Source: Lutimaribacter saemankumensis (GTDB taxonomy: Bacteria; Pseudomonadota; Alphaproteobacteria; Rhodobacterales; Rhodobacteraceae). Taken from it: a stretch of DNA of 64,000 nucleotides. The notes beneath the pieces were generated by a model, which was given only the letters and a program-made list of their open reading frames with translations, was not told the DNA's origin and ran no database searches. The stretch spans positions 124,001 to 188,000 of the forward strand of contig NZ_FNEB01000006.1 of the NCBI RefSeq assembly GCF_900100005.1, read 5' to 3'. Made by a program: the position numbers and the translations under genes. This document shows positions 24,259-32,415 of this stretch, piece after piece; the first letter of the stretch is position 1; each line of letters begins with the position of its first letter.

Positions 24259-24801
24259 ATGAGTAGACCGACGCTTCTGGGCATTTCCGGCTCTTTGCGT
24301 GCCGCGTCGACCAACCGCAAACTCCTGCGCGAGGCCGCGCGCGTTTTCGGCGATGCCGACTATATCGAGGCGGATGTGAATTTTCCGCTCTACGATGGCG
24401 ATCTCGAGGCCGATGAGGGCATTCCGGCTGCCGTTCAGGCGTTGTCCGATCAGATCGCCGCCGCCGATGCCGTGCTGATTTCCGGGCCGGAATACAACAA
24501 GGGCATTTCCGGCGTGCTGAAAAACGCGCTGGACTGGGTCAGCCGGACCGAAGGCAACCCGTGGGCGGACAAGCCCGTCGCCATCATGTCGGCGGCAGCG
24601 GGCCGCGCGGGCGGCGAGCGCACGCAGGTCATGCTGCGCATGTGCCTTTACCCGTTCCGGCCACGGCTTTTGCAGGGCCCCGAGGTGCTGGTTGCCGCAT
24701 CGGCGGACCAGTTCGACGATCAGGGCCGCCTGCAGGGCGAGATGAACGTCAAGACGCTGAACGCGCTGATCGAGGCGCTCAAGGCCGAGATGGCGCGCTA
24801 G
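24259..24801 (+). CDS. NADPH-dependent FMN reductase family protein
   Basis: 180 residues. The flavodoxin-like fold shows LGISGSLRAASTNRKL at the N-terminus, the FMN phosphate loop. ISGPEYNKGISGVLKNALDW at about 75 is the isoalloxazine-contacting region of the NAD(P)H:FMN/quinone reductases (ChrR, ArsH, SsuE group). It may reduce quinones or flavins for oxidative defence. A GAAAGG site lies before the ATG at 24259. It converges with the VOC gene, whose stop overlaps its own by 4 bases. Confidence 0.87.
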   Translation: MSRPTLLGISGSLRAASTNRKLLREAARVFGDADYIEADVNFPLYDGDLEADEGIPAAVQALSDQIAAADAVLISGPEYNKGISGVLKNALDWVSRTEGNPWADKPVAIMSAAAGRAGGERTQVMLRMCLYPFRPRLLQGPEVLVAASADQFDDQGRLQGEMNVKTLNALIEALKAEMAR

Positions 24802-25193
24802 TCGCGGGTTGCGATCTCGATCAGGTTGTTGTCGGGGTCGCGGACATAGATCGACAGGATCGGCCCGGTTGCCCCTGTGCGGGCAATCGGGCCTTGTTCT
24901 ACCGCGATGCCCATGTCCGCAAGGTGCGCGATCCAGGTTTCGAGCGGGGTTTCCGTCAGGAAACACAGATCCGCGCTGCCGGGGCGCACATGGCCTGCCT
25001 TGGGTTCGAACTCATGACCGGATTGGTGCAGGTTGATCTTTTGCTGACCGAAATGCAGCGACCAGCGCGTGGTGCCGTCGGCGGGCATGAACGGCTGCGC
25101 CGTCATTCCCAGGCCGTCACGGTAGAACGCAATCGTCGCAGGGATATCCGCGACCGTAAGAACAAGGTGATCCAGCCCGGTCACATGCGGCAT
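24798..25193 (-). CDS. VOC (glyoxalase-like) family protein
   Basis: 131 residues starting MPHVTGLDHLVLTVADIPAT. HLVLTV with the N-terminal metal histidine, LHFGQQKINLHQSG, and IYVRDPDNNLIEIA with a C-terminal glutamate are the paired betaalphabeta modules of VOC proteins. It resembles single-domain glyoxalase-like proteins more than fosfomycin-resistance enzymes, but the activity is not determinable. The ATG at 25193 has AAAGGAG about 9 bases upstream. Confidence 0.82.
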   Translation of the reverse strand: MPHVTGLDHLVLTVADIPATIAFYRDGLGMTAQPFMPADGTTRWSLHFGQQKINLHQSGHEFEPKAGHVRPGSADLCFLTETPLETWIAHLADMGIAVEQGPIARTGATGPILSIYVRDPDNNLIEIATRD

Positions 25194-25258
25194 TTGCGAT
25201 TGCTCCTTTCCCTGCGCGGGCCTAGCCTGCGCGGTGCAATAGGAAGGATGGGCCGTAG

Positions 25259-26047
25259 ATGAGCGACAGTCAAACCGATGTGATGGACCCCGCCCGAGCC
25301 CGTGCGCTGCAGGCGACATTGGGTATGGATCAGACGATCGGTTCAGGCGACCCGCTGCCGCCCTTTTTCCACCAGATCTATTTCTGGGCTCCCGAACCGC
25401 CCGCCAGGCTTGGGCGCGATGGGCATCCGAAAACCGGGATCGGCCTGATCCCGGACATGGGCCTGCCGCGCCGGATGTGGGCCGGGGGACGGCTGGAATT
25501 CCACGGCCCGCTGCGCGCGGGCATCATTGCCGAGAAACGCTCGGTCGTTGAAAAGACTGCGCGCAAGGACGGGCGCACCGGCCCGCTTGCCTTTGTGACG
25601 CTGCGCCACGAAATCGCGCAGGACGGCGTGACGCGCGTCACCGAATGGCAGGATCTCGTCTACCGCGAAGATCCGGCCCCAGACGCCCCGCAGCCGGTGC
25701 CGCCGCAGGCCCCAACAGACGAGGATGCCTGCATGCGCTGGGAGTTCGGCACGACGCGCCTGTTTCGATATTCCGCGCTGACTTTCAACGGGCATCGCAT
25801 TCATTACGACCTGGACTATTCCACCGGGGTCGAGGGCTACGCCGGGCTGGTGACGCACGGCCCGCTACTGGCGCAATTGCTTATGCTGCTGGCGGAAAAG
25901 CGGCTGGGCGGGCTTGGATCATTCGCGTTCCGCGCCACCGCACCGCTGATGCATGACGAACCGGCCGAGATCTGCTGGCGCGATGACGGAACGCTCTGGG
26001 CGCGCGGGCCGGACGGGCGGCAATGCATGTCAGCCAGCGCCAGCTGA
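25259..26047 (+). CDS. MaoC-like / FAS1-like dehydratase-domain protein
   Basis: 262 residues. The N-terminal half carries the FAS1-like dehydratase hotdog (LPPFFHQIYFWAPEPPARLG, DMGLPRRMWAGGRLEF). The C-terminal half has the MaoC-type catalytic motif: SALTFNGHRIHYDLDYST with the D/H pair, then VTHGPLLAQLL. This is the two-hotdog layout of mesaconyl-C4-CoA hydratase and mitochondrial HTD2 relatives. It probably hydrates or dehydrates an acyl-CoA; the substrate is not known. It is convergent with the merR gene and may belong with the nearby tesB thioesterase in acyl-CoA metabolism. Confidence 0.8.
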   Translation: MSDSQTDVMDPARARALQATLGMDQTIGSGDPLPPFFHQIYFWAPEPPARLGRDGHPKTGIGLIPDMGLPRRMWAGGRLEFHGPLRAGIIAEKRSVVEKTARKDGRTGPLAFVTLRHEIAQDGVTRVTEWQDLVYREDPAPDAPQPVPPQAPTDEDACMRWEFGTTRLFRYSALTFNGHRIHYDLDYSTGVEGYAGLVTHGPLLAQLLMLLAEKRLGGLGSFAFRATAPLMHDEPAEICWRDDGTLWARGPDGRQCMSASAS

Positions 26048-26053
26048 CCCCGC

Positions 26054-26464
26054 TCAGTGCGCACTGGCGCATTGTCCGTGATCCGCCAAAGCTTCGAGTA
26101 GGCGACACGGGGCGCCGTCGTGATCGCAGGCATTGGTGATGCGCTCCAGCTCCTGTTCCAGGCGCTGAAGCCGGGCAATCCGGTCGCGGATATCGGCAAG
26201 ATGCGACTCGGCGATGGCATGGGCCTGCCGGCATGGCGCGCGCTCGCGGTCGGACAGGTCCAGCAGGGCGCGGATCGCATCCAGCGAAAGCCCCAGCGCC
26301 CGGCCATGTGCGATAAAGCGCAGCCGGTCGCGGCCCGCAGCCGTGTAGCGGCGCTGATTTCCCGCGCTGCGGCCATCGCAGGCAAGCAGGCCGATTTCCT
26401 CGTAATAGCGGATGGTGGGCACCTTGACCCCGCTGGCCTGCGACAACTGGCCGATCGAAAACAT
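26054..26464 (-). CDS. MerR-family metal-responsive regulator (CadR/PbrR/ZntR-like)
   Basis: 136 residues. The winged helix starts MFSIGQLSQASGVKVPTIRY with the YYEEIGLL signature. A dimerisation helix follows, with metal-ligand candidates: a cysteine near ERAPCRQA (about 80), then CDHDGAPC and GHGQC-like cysteines and a C-terminal histidine. This arrangement matches zinc/cadmium/lead sensors rather than CueR or SoxR. It is divergent from the CDF efflux gene and faces a MerR-type promoter with a 19-base spacer, so it probably controls that gene. The exact metal cannot be fixed. Confidence 0.87.
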   Translation of the reverse strand: MFSIGQLSQASGVKVPTIRYYEEIGLLACDGRSAGNQRRYTAAGRDRLRFIAHGRALGLSLDAIRALLDLSDRERAPCRQAHAIAESHLADIRDRIARLQRLEQELERITNACDHDGAPCRLLEALADHGQCASAH

Positions 26465-26475
26465 GAAAACCCCCC

Positions 26476-26506
26476 TTGAACCTCTAGTCACTAGAGAGAT
26501 TAAGTT
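26476..26506 (+). promoter_or_regulatory. MerR-type promoter and operator of the CDF gene
   Basis: TTGAAC (26476-26481), a 19-base spacer and TAAGTT (26501-26506). The spacer contains an inverted repeat CTCTAGT-C-ACTAGAG. An over-long 19-base spacer with a dyad between -35 and -10 is the hallmark of MerR-regulated promoters, and the dyad resembles PbrR/CadR operators. Confidence 0.75.
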
Positions 26507-26536
26507 GTTTCGCGTCACAACCGCAAGGAGGCGCAT

Positions 26537-27451
26537 ATGCCCCACGACCACCACCATCACCACCACCCCGAGGTCGATCTTGCCGGCGACCGCCGCGTCG
26601 CCGCCGCGGTGGGCGTCAATATCCTGCTGACGGTTGTCCAGATCGTTGCGGGGCTGTTTTCCGGCTCGCTCGCGCTGATCGCGGATGCGGTGCACAACCT
26701 GTCGGACGCGTTGTCGCTGGTCATCGCATTCGCCGCACGGCGCATCGCGCGCCGCCCGGCCGATGCCGACATGACATTCGGCTATGGCCGGGCCGAGGTG
26801 GTGGCCGCGCTGATCAACTATGTGACGCTGATCGTCATCGCGTTGTGGCTGGCCGTCGAAGGGGTGGGGCGTTTCCTGAATCCGGTCGAGGTCGAAGGCT
26901 GGACGGTTGTGATCGTGGCCGGTGTCGCGCTGGTGGTGGATCTCGTGACTGCGGCGCTGATCCTGCGTCTGTCGCATGACAGCATGAACATCCGGGCGGC
27001 GTTTCTTCACAACGTGGCGGATGCGATGGGGTCGGTCGCGGTGGTCGTCGGCGGCACACTGATCCTTCTTTATGGCTGGTGGATCGTCGATCCGATCATC
27101 ACGCTGCTGATCTCGGGCTATATCCTGTGGCATTCCTGGCAGGGCATCGGCCCCGTCATCCGTGTGCTGATGCTGGGAAGCCCCGACAGCCCCCGCATCG
27201 ACGAGGTCGCGCACACGCTGTGTTCGGCGGATGGCGTGGCCGATGTCCATGCGCTGCATCTGTGGCGGGTGCAGGAACACCGCGTGGCGCTGCAAGCCCA
27301 TGTCGTGATCGAGGACACGGCAGGGATGGACGTGGTGCGTGCCGATCTCAAGGCGTTGCTCGAGGACCGGTTCGGCATTACCCACAGTTCCCTCGAACTC
27401 GAAGGGCCCGGCGCCGCCTGCCATGACCGGGCGCTGATCGGGTCGGGCTAG
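26537..27451 (+). CDS. Cation diffusion facilitator (zinc/cadmium efflux)
   Basis: 304 residues. The N-terminus is histidine-rich (MPHDHHHHHHPEVD). Six membrane helices follow, with the zinc-site H-x3-D pairs: HNLSD in helix 2 (about 56) and HNVAD in helix 5 (about 158). The C-terminal cytoplasmic domain ends in DVHALHLWRVQEHRVALQAH, the ferredoxin-like metal-sensing fold. It exchanges protons for divalent cations at the inner membrane. The H/D pairs match zinc or cadmium, not iron or manganese CDFs. It is regulated by the divergent MerR protein. Confidence 0.92.
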   Translation: MPHDHHHHHHPEVDLAGDRRVAAAVGVNILLTVVQIVAGLFSGSLALIADAVHNLSDALSLVIAFAARRIARRPADADMTFGYGRAEVVAALINYVTLIVIALWLAVEGVGRFLNPVEVEGWTVVIVAGVALVVDLVTAALILRLSHDSMNIRAAFLHNVADAMGSVAVVVGGTLILLYGWWIVDPIITLLISGYILWHSWQGIGPVIRVLMLGSPDSPRIDEVAHTLCSADGVADVHALHLWRVQEHRVALQAHVVIEDTAGMDVVRADLKALLEDRFGITHSSLELEGPGAACHDRALIGSG

Positions 27452-27508
27452 GGGTTGCACTCGGCCCCGTTTTGCCGCCTTTTGGCGGCAGCACGAACGG
27501 AGGGCCCG

Positions 27509-28405
27509 ATGGCCGATGAACACCAGCAGATCGATGACGCGACGCTGACGCGCGCCTTTGTCGATGTCCTGACCGTCGAACGGATCGAGGAAAATTTCTA
27601 TCGCGGCATCGCCACGCCGCAGGGGCGCGGGCGCAGCTTTGGCGGCCAGGTGATCGCGCAGGCGCTGAGCGCGGCGACGATGACCGTGCCGGATGACCGG
27701 CCGGTGCATTCGCTGCATGGCTATTTCATGCGTCCGGGCGACGCCACGCAGCCCGTGCTCTATCAGGTCGAACGGGACCGCGACGGCGGCAGCTTCACCA
27801 CCCGCCGCGTCGTCGCGATCCAGCATGGCGCGCCGATCCTGAACCTCGCCGCATCGTTCCACGTCGCCGAACCGGGGCTGTTTCACCAGGACGAAATGCC
27901 AGAGGTCACCCCGCCCGAAGACCTGCCTACGGAACATGCGCTGGCCGAAACCATGCGCGAAGACCTGCCCGAGATGTTCCTGAAATGGCTGGCCACGCCG
28001 CGCCCGGTCGAGATGCGCGCCGAGTTTCCGCGCCCGCCCTTCGACCGGACGCCGCGCCCGGCGGTGCAACACATGTGGTTCCGCACCAAGGGCAATCTGG
28101 GCGACGATCCCAAGCTGCACCGCGCGGCGCTGGCCTTCATCTCGGATTTCGGGTTGCTGGGCACCTCGATGATGCCGCATGGCAAGGCTTTTGCCGATCC
28201 CGACATGCAGTTCGCAAGCCTGGATCATGCGCTTTGGATTCACGACGATTTCCGCGTCGACGAGTGGCTGTTGTACGTGATGGACAGCCCCTGGGCGGGC
28301 GGTGCGCGCGGGTTCAACCGCGGCCGCATCTTCACCCGCGATGGCCGCATGGTCGCGAACGTCGCGCAAGAGGGCCTTGTGCGCAATATCCAGCGCAAGG
28401 GCTGA
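27509..28405 (+). CDS. tesB: Acyl-CoA thioesterase II
   Basis: 298 residues with two hotdog domains. The first has GRSFGGQVIAQALSAA and HSLHGYFMRPGD. The second has ASLDHALWIHDDFRVDEWLL with the D/T/Q active site, followed by GFNRGRIFTRDGRMVANVAQE. It hydrolyses medium- and long-chain acyl-CoA to free fatty acid and CoA. The ATG at 27509 follows GGAGGGCCC; longer starts have no site. It lies after the CDF gene and is separated from the SET gene by a 3'-end repeat. Confidence 0.93.
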   Translation: MADEHQQIDDATLTRAFVDVLTVERIEENFYRGIATPQGRGRSFGGQVIAQALSAATMTVPDDRPVHSLHGYFMRPGDATQPVLYQVERDRDGGSFTTRRVVAIQHGAPILNLAASFHVAEPGLFHQDEMPEVTPPEDLPTEHALAETMREDLPEMFLKWLATPRPVEMRAEFPRPPFDRTPRPAVQHMWFRTKGNLGDDPKLHRAALAFISDFGLLGTSMMPHGKAFADPDMQFASLDHALWIHDDFRVDEWLLYVMDSPWAGGARGFNRGRIFTRDGRMVANVAQEGLVRNIQRKG

Positions 28406-28444
28406 CAAGACTTCCGGCGCCGGGCGGCTTGATGCCGCCCGCTG

Positions 28445-28508
28445 CTTCATCTTGCCGAAAATACCTCCGGGGGTGAGCCCGGAACGGGCGAGGGGGCAGA
28501 GCCCCCTT
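28445..28508 (-). repeat. 3'-end repeat, copy 2
   Basis: On the minus strand, starting at the SET stop codon, the order is GGGGGC-TCT-GCCCCC hairpin, GCCC/GGGC pair, CACCCCCGGAGGTATTTTC and GGCAAGATGAAG. This is the same element order as copy 1. The G/C hairpin beside the stop codon could act as a terminator or 3' stabiliser. Confidence 0.75.
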
Positions 28509-28924
28509 TATTCGGCCGCCAGAATCTCCATGCCGACGCGATGGCGCGAGGGTTGGAAAAACACCCCGTCAGCGCAGAACTGCCGATAGTCGCAGGTCAG
28601 TTCCTCGCCAGCGGCGATATCGCGCGTGGCGGTGCCGCGGGCGGGGTCGGACAAATCGACATTCGGCATGTCGCTGTGGTTCATGAACCGCCCTTCGTCG
28701 CAATCCAGAACGATCCGGTCGGGGTCGGTCGGATGATCGTAGGTATAGCGCTCCAGGAACTCGCGGAAATGGGCGGGCAGGCTGTCCAGCTCTTCGCGGA
28801 AATAGCTGACATCGAACCGCGGATCGTAAAGCCAGACAAGCTCGCCCTTGCGGATCGGGCCGTGCGAAAATACCCCCAGCCCTTCGATCGAAGAGGGGGC
28901 AAGATAGGCGCGCATCATCATCAT
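28508..28924 (-). CDS. SET-domain protein
   Basis: 138 residues. The SET fold is visible as IEGLGVFSHGPIRKGELVW at the N-terminus, GRFMNHSDMPN, the pseudoknot asparagine/histidine motif, at about 88, and AGEELTCDY at about 113 with the catalytic tyrosine. Bacterial SET proteins are lysine methyltransferase-like enzymes with few known targets. The ATG at 28924 is preferred because AAGGG lies 9 bases upstream; further tandem methionines follow in the MMMM run. No substrate can be inferred. Confidence 0.85.
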   Translation of the reverse strand: MMMMRAYLAPSSIEGLGVFSHGPIRKGELVWLYDPRFDVSYFREELDSLPAHFREFLERYTYDHPTDPDRIVLDCDEGRFMNHSDMPNVDLSDPARGTATRDIAAGEELTCDYRQFCADGVFFQPSRHRVGMEILAAE

Positions 28925-29102
28925 GCGCTTCATCCCTTGAAAGAGGGTCGGCCCGCCCGTTCCGAACCGGGGAAAAGCGCGCGCCCGAGGGAACGGCGCG
29001 CGCACGCCGGGCGGGTGGCGCAGGGAAATGCTAAGCGTCAGATCGCGAAATCCCGCAACGGAAATTTAGCCTGTAACGAAAGATGTGATCGCCGCACGCG
29101 GA

Positions 29103-29873
29103 TCACGCATCCTGCATCCAGCGCAGCCCGGCGACCGTATCGTCCGCGGGGACATATTCCCCGCTGACAATGCCGGCATAGCCGTCGGCATCGAGCCGCG
29201 CGAAGAAAGCCGGATAATCTATCGCACCACCCGGCAATGGTTCGTGCCGGCCTTCGGCGGCGGCCACCTGCACATGCGCCGCGCGGTGGCCGTGACGCGC
29301 CCATGCGGCCATGACGTCGCCTGTGATGCGGTGCGCGTGATAGGCGTCGAATTGCAGCGCCAGGTTCGGCCGGCCGAGCCTGTCCAGTATCGCGGCGGCC
29401 TGGTCGAAATCGATCAGGAAATAGCCCGGCATGTCATCGGGGTTGATCGGTTCGATCGTGAGGGTCAGGCCGGGGGCAAGGCGCGCGGCCGTTGCCGTGG
29501 CCCAATCGAGGTTCTCGATGAACGTATCGGCCGCGTCCTGCCCCGCCGCAAGCCCGGCCATGACGTGCAGCACCGGCACGTCCAGCGCGGCAGCATAGTC
29601 CAGCGACCGCGCGAAATCGGCCCGGAACCGCGCGGTTTCACCGGGGATCGCGGCGGCCCCGCGCCCGCCCGCGGCCCAGTCGTCGGCGGGTGTGTTGATC
29701 AGAACCATGCGTGTGCCCGTGCCTTCGAGCTGCGCGCGCAGATCGTCCACCCGCAGCGCATAGGGAAAGAGCATTTCGACCCGTTCGACGCCTGCCTCGG
29801 ACGCAGCCGGTATGCGGGCCGACAGCGGCAGTTCCACGAAAGCCAGCGTCACGTTCAGGGCAAAGCGTGGCAA
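29103..29873 (-). CDS. Hydroxypyruvate isomerase-like TIM-barrel protein
   Basis: 256 residues from a TTG start at 29873, which has GAAGG about 9 bases upstream and lies 5 bases after the DUF1285 stop. It is a xylose-isomerase-like TIM barrel: RFALNVTLAFVELPL, GVERVEMLFPY, LTIEPINPDDMPGYFL with the metal glutamate, LQFDAYHAHRITGD and AGIVSGEYVPAD. Hydroxypyruvate isomerase (Hyi) interconverts hydroxypyruvate and tartronate semialdehyde. A 2-oxo-tetronate isomerase activity is also possible in this family. ATG starts further upstream overlap the neighbour and are less likely. Confidence 0.85.
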   Translation of the reverse strand: MPRFALNVTLAFVELPLSARIPAASEAGVERVEMLFPYALRVDDLRAQLEGTGTRMVLINTPADDWAAGGRGAAAIPGETARFRADFARSLDYAAALDVPVLHVMAGLAAGQDAADTFIENLDWATATAARLAPGLTLTIEPINPDDMPGYFLIDFDQAAAILDRLGRPNLALQFDAYHAHRITGDVMAAWARHGHRAAHVQVAAAEGRHEPLPGGAIDYPAFFARLDADGYAGIVSGEYVPADDTVAGLRWMQDA

Positions 29874-29878
29874 TGGCT

Positions 29879-30463
29879 TTAGCCTTCGGGCAGTTCGGCG
29901 GACGGGATCATGCCGAAGAATTCGCCGCCCGACCAAAGCCCGAACCAGCCGTCGTGATGGCTGCCGATCTCGACCAGCCGGTAAAAGCTCTTGCGGTCGA
30001 TCAGCGCTTCGAGGTTGGCGCGGATCAGCACATAAGGCGAAGGTTCGCCGGTTTCGGGATCGCGGATCACCCGGATCGGGTGGTCCGGGCCTGCGGTCGC
30101 CCTGTCGCCTACGTTGGTGATGAATGTCAGGGTCTGGTCACGGCCTTGGCCGGCCGCTTCGAAATCCACGGCCACGAATGGTGCGTCATCGACGGTGATG
30201 CCGACCTTTTCGACAGGCGTGACAAGGAAATACTTGTCGCCGTCCTTGCGCAGGATCGTCGAAAACAGGCGCACCAGTTCAGGCCGCCCGATTGGCGTTC
30301 CGAGGTAGAACCAGGTGCCGTCCCGCGCGATCCGCATATCCAGATCGCCGCAAAATGGTGGGTTCCACAAATGCACAGGCGGCAGGCCTTTGCCCTTTTG
30401 CGCGGCTTTCGCCGATGCGGCGATGCCGTCGGCCGAGGGTTTCACGATGTTTTGTCCGCTCAT
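29879..30463 (-). CDS. DUF1285 family protein
   Basis: 194 residues. The family blocks are present: [46 protein letters not shown] (key R-x-L-V-x-L-F), PEKVGI and the C-terminal [24 protein letters not shown]1285 proteins have a pleckstrin-like fold of unknown function. Several ATGs (30463, 30475, 30499) are possible and none has a clear Shine-Dalgarno, so the start is uncertain. It is divergent from the MoxR operon and is followed closely by the isomerase gene. Confidence 0.85.
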   Translation of the reverse strand: MSGQNIVKPSADGIAASAKAAQKGKGLPPVHLWNPPFCGDLDMRIARDGTWFYLGTPIGRPELVRLFSTILRKDGDKYFLVTPVEKVGITVDDAPFVAVDFEAAGQGRDQTLTFITNVGDRATAGPDHPIRVIRDPETGEPSPYVLIRANLEALIDRKSFYRLVEIGSHHDGWFGLWSGGEFFGMIPSAELPEG

Positions 30464-30532
30464 TGCTTTTGCCATTTCGATTGTGCGCGATACACTCATA
30501 CCAAGACATAGGTCCATGACAGGAGGAATGCC

Positions 30533-31540
30533 ATGACCGATGACACCGATCTGGTGGCCGGGATCGAGGCGCTGGAAGAAAAACTGGCGCATGCGCGCGC
30601 GTCGATCACGCGGCGATTCATCGGGCAGGAGCGCGTTGTCGACCTGACCCTGACCGCGCTTTTGTGTGGTGGACACGGGTTGTTGATCGGCCTTCCGGGC
30701 CTTGGCAAGACCCGGCTGGTCGAGACCCTGTCCACGGTCATGGGCCTGGATGGCAACCGTATTCAGTTCACGCCTGATCTGATGCCTTCCGACATCCTCG
30801 GCTCCGAGGTCCTGGACACGTCGGACGACGGCAAGCGGCATTTCCGTTTCGTGCCCGGGCCGATCTTCTGCCAGCTTCTGATGGCCGACGAGATCAACCG
30901 CGCAAGCCCCCGCACGCAATCGGCGCTGCTGCAGGCGATGCAGGAACGCCGCGTGACCGTCGCTGGCGAGGATCGTCCGCTCGGTGTCCCGTTCCACGTT
31001 CTGGCCACCCAGAACCCCATCGAACAGGAAGGTACCTACCCGCTGCCCGAGGCGCAGCTTGACCGTTTCCTGGTGCAGATCGACGTGAAATACCCCGACC
31101 GCCAGACCGAGCGGGATATCCTGCTGGCCACCACCGGCGTGGCCGAGGAAGAGGCGCACGGGGTGTTCACCGCCGCCGAACTGATCGAGGCGCAGACGCT
31201 GCTGCGCAGGATGCCGGTCGGCGACAGCGTGGTCGAGGCGATCCTTGATCTGGTGCGTGCGTTCCGCCCGGATGACGACAGCGCGAATGACCGCGTGCGC
31301 CAGACCGTGGCCTGGGGGCCTGGACCGCGCGCGGCGCAGGCGCTGATGCTGACTGTACGGGCGCGGGCGCTGCTGCAAGGCCGTCTGGCGCCTTCGGTCG
31401 AGGATGTGGCCGACATGGCCCACCCGGTTCTCATTCACCGCATGGCGTTGAACTTTGCCGCGCGTGCGCGGGGTGACGATCTTGCTTCGCTGATCGCTGA
31501 AACCGTGGGCCAGGTGACCCGTAAAGAGGCCGCAGCGTGA
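30533..31540 (+). CDS. MoxR-family AAA+ ATPase
   Basis: 335 residues. Walker A is in [13 protein letters not shown] at about 62, Walker B in [20 protein letters not shown] at about 119, and [20 protein letters not shown] at about 160 is the MoxR-specific insert around the sensor-1 region. These ATPases act as chaperones for membrane or metal-cofactor complexes, often with VWA/DUF58 proteins. A strong AGGAGG precedes the ATG. It is the first gene of a four-gene operon. Confidence 0.93.
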   Translation: MTDDTDLVAGIEALEEKLAHARASITRRFIGQERVVDLTLTALLCGGHGLLIGLPGLGKTRLVETLSTVMGLDGNRIQFTPDLMPSDILGSEVLDTSDDGKRHFRFVPGPIFCQLLMADEINRASPRTQSALLQAMQERRVTVAGEDRPLGVPFHVLATQNPIEQEGTYPLPEAQLDRFLVQIDVKYPDRQTERDILLATTGVAEEEAHGVFTAAELIEAQTLLRRMPVGDSVVEAILDLVRAFRPDDDSANDRVRQTVAWGPGPRAAQALMLTVRARALLQGRLAPSVEDVADMAHPVLIHRMALNFAARARGDDLASLIAETVGQVTRKEAAA

Positions 31541-32415
31541 CAACACCCCTTGCCCTTCGTGCCCGGGCCGAGTCCGAAGCCGCCCGGCTGCCGCCGCTTC
31601 TGGCGCGGGCCGAGCAACTGGCCGGCACCGTCCTTTTGGGCGAACACGGACGGCGGCGCGCGGGGCTGGGGGATGATTTCTGGCAATACCGACCGGCACA
31701 GCCGGGCGATCCGGCGCACCGCATCGATTGGCGCCGCTCCGGGCGGGGCGATCAGCAATTCGTGCGCGAGCGCGAATGGCAGATCGCTCAGTCGGTGATG
31801 CTGTGGGTCGACCGTGCGGCCTCGATGCGGTTTTCGTCTGACAAGGGATTGCCGGAAAAGGGCGACCGCGCGCGCCTTTTGGCACTGGCGCTGTCTGTCA
31901 TGCTGATCCGCGGCGGCGAGCGTGTGGGCCTGACTGGCGCCAGCCTGCCGCCGCGCCGTGGCAATGCGCAGCTGGAACGGCTTGCCGCGATTTTCATGGA
32001 CGACGATGCCAGCGACTATGGCGAGCCCGAGGCGCGCGGCATGATCCCGCATGCGCGGGCGGTGTTCATTTCCGATTTCATGGGCGACGTGGCGCCGGTT
32101 CATGCGGCTTTGACCAAGGCCGCCGACCGGGGTGTGCGGGGCCTGCTTATCCAGGTTCTCGACCCCAGCGAAGAGGCGTTCCCGTTTCAGGGCCGCACGG
32201 TGTTCGAAAGCGTCGGCGGCACGCTCAGCCATGAGACGCTGAAGGCGGGCGATCTGCGCGACCGGTATCTGCAGCGCCTTGCCGCGCGAAAGGACGAGCT
32301 GGCGCAGCTTTGCCGCGCGACCGGGTGGCAATATCATTGCCACCACACCGGTGACAGCGCGCAGGCCGCGCTGCTGTGGGCGTGGCGGGCAATGGACCAG
32401 GGGGCTGTGCGATGA
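31537..32415 (+). CDS. DUF58 (MoxR-associated VWA-like) protein
   Basis: 292 residues. The conserved DUF58 patch [20 protein letters not shown] followed by RRSGR lies at about 45-70. [14 protein letters not shown] at about 86 is a metal-ion-dependent-adhesion-like strand, a VWA-type fold with one degenerate serine. It starts in a 4-base overlap with moxR, so the two are coupled. It is presumed to recruit or respond to the MoxR ATPase; the target is unknown. The operon is likely membrane-linked, given the two large membrane proteins that follow. Confidence 0.88.
   Translation: MTTPLALRARAESEAARLPPLLARAEQLAGTVLLGEHGRRRAGLGDDFWQYRPAQPGDPAHRIDWRRSGRGDQQFVREREWQIAQSVMLWVDRAASMRFSSDKGLPEKGDRARLLALALSVMLIRGGERVGLTGASLPPRRGNAQLERLAAIFMDDDASDYGEPEARGMIPHARAVFISDFMGDVAPVHAALTKAADRGVRGLLIQVLDPSEEAFPFQGRTVFESVGGTLSHETLKAGDLRDRYLQRLAARKDELAQLCRATGWQYHCHHTGDSAQAALLWAWRAMDQGAVR

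Noticed and set aside
28938-29102. GC-rich hairpin region between the SET and isomerase genes
   Set aside because: GCGCGC/GCGCGC arms exist, but such pairing is expected by chance at this composition and no U run or conserved element is seen.
29626-29637. Exact AACCGCGCGGTT inside the isomerase-like gene
   Set aside because: Single copy in coding sequence, explained by codons for RFRADF in GC-rich DNA; no partner at 21 or 32 bases. The same applies to 55093-55104 in DUF1491.
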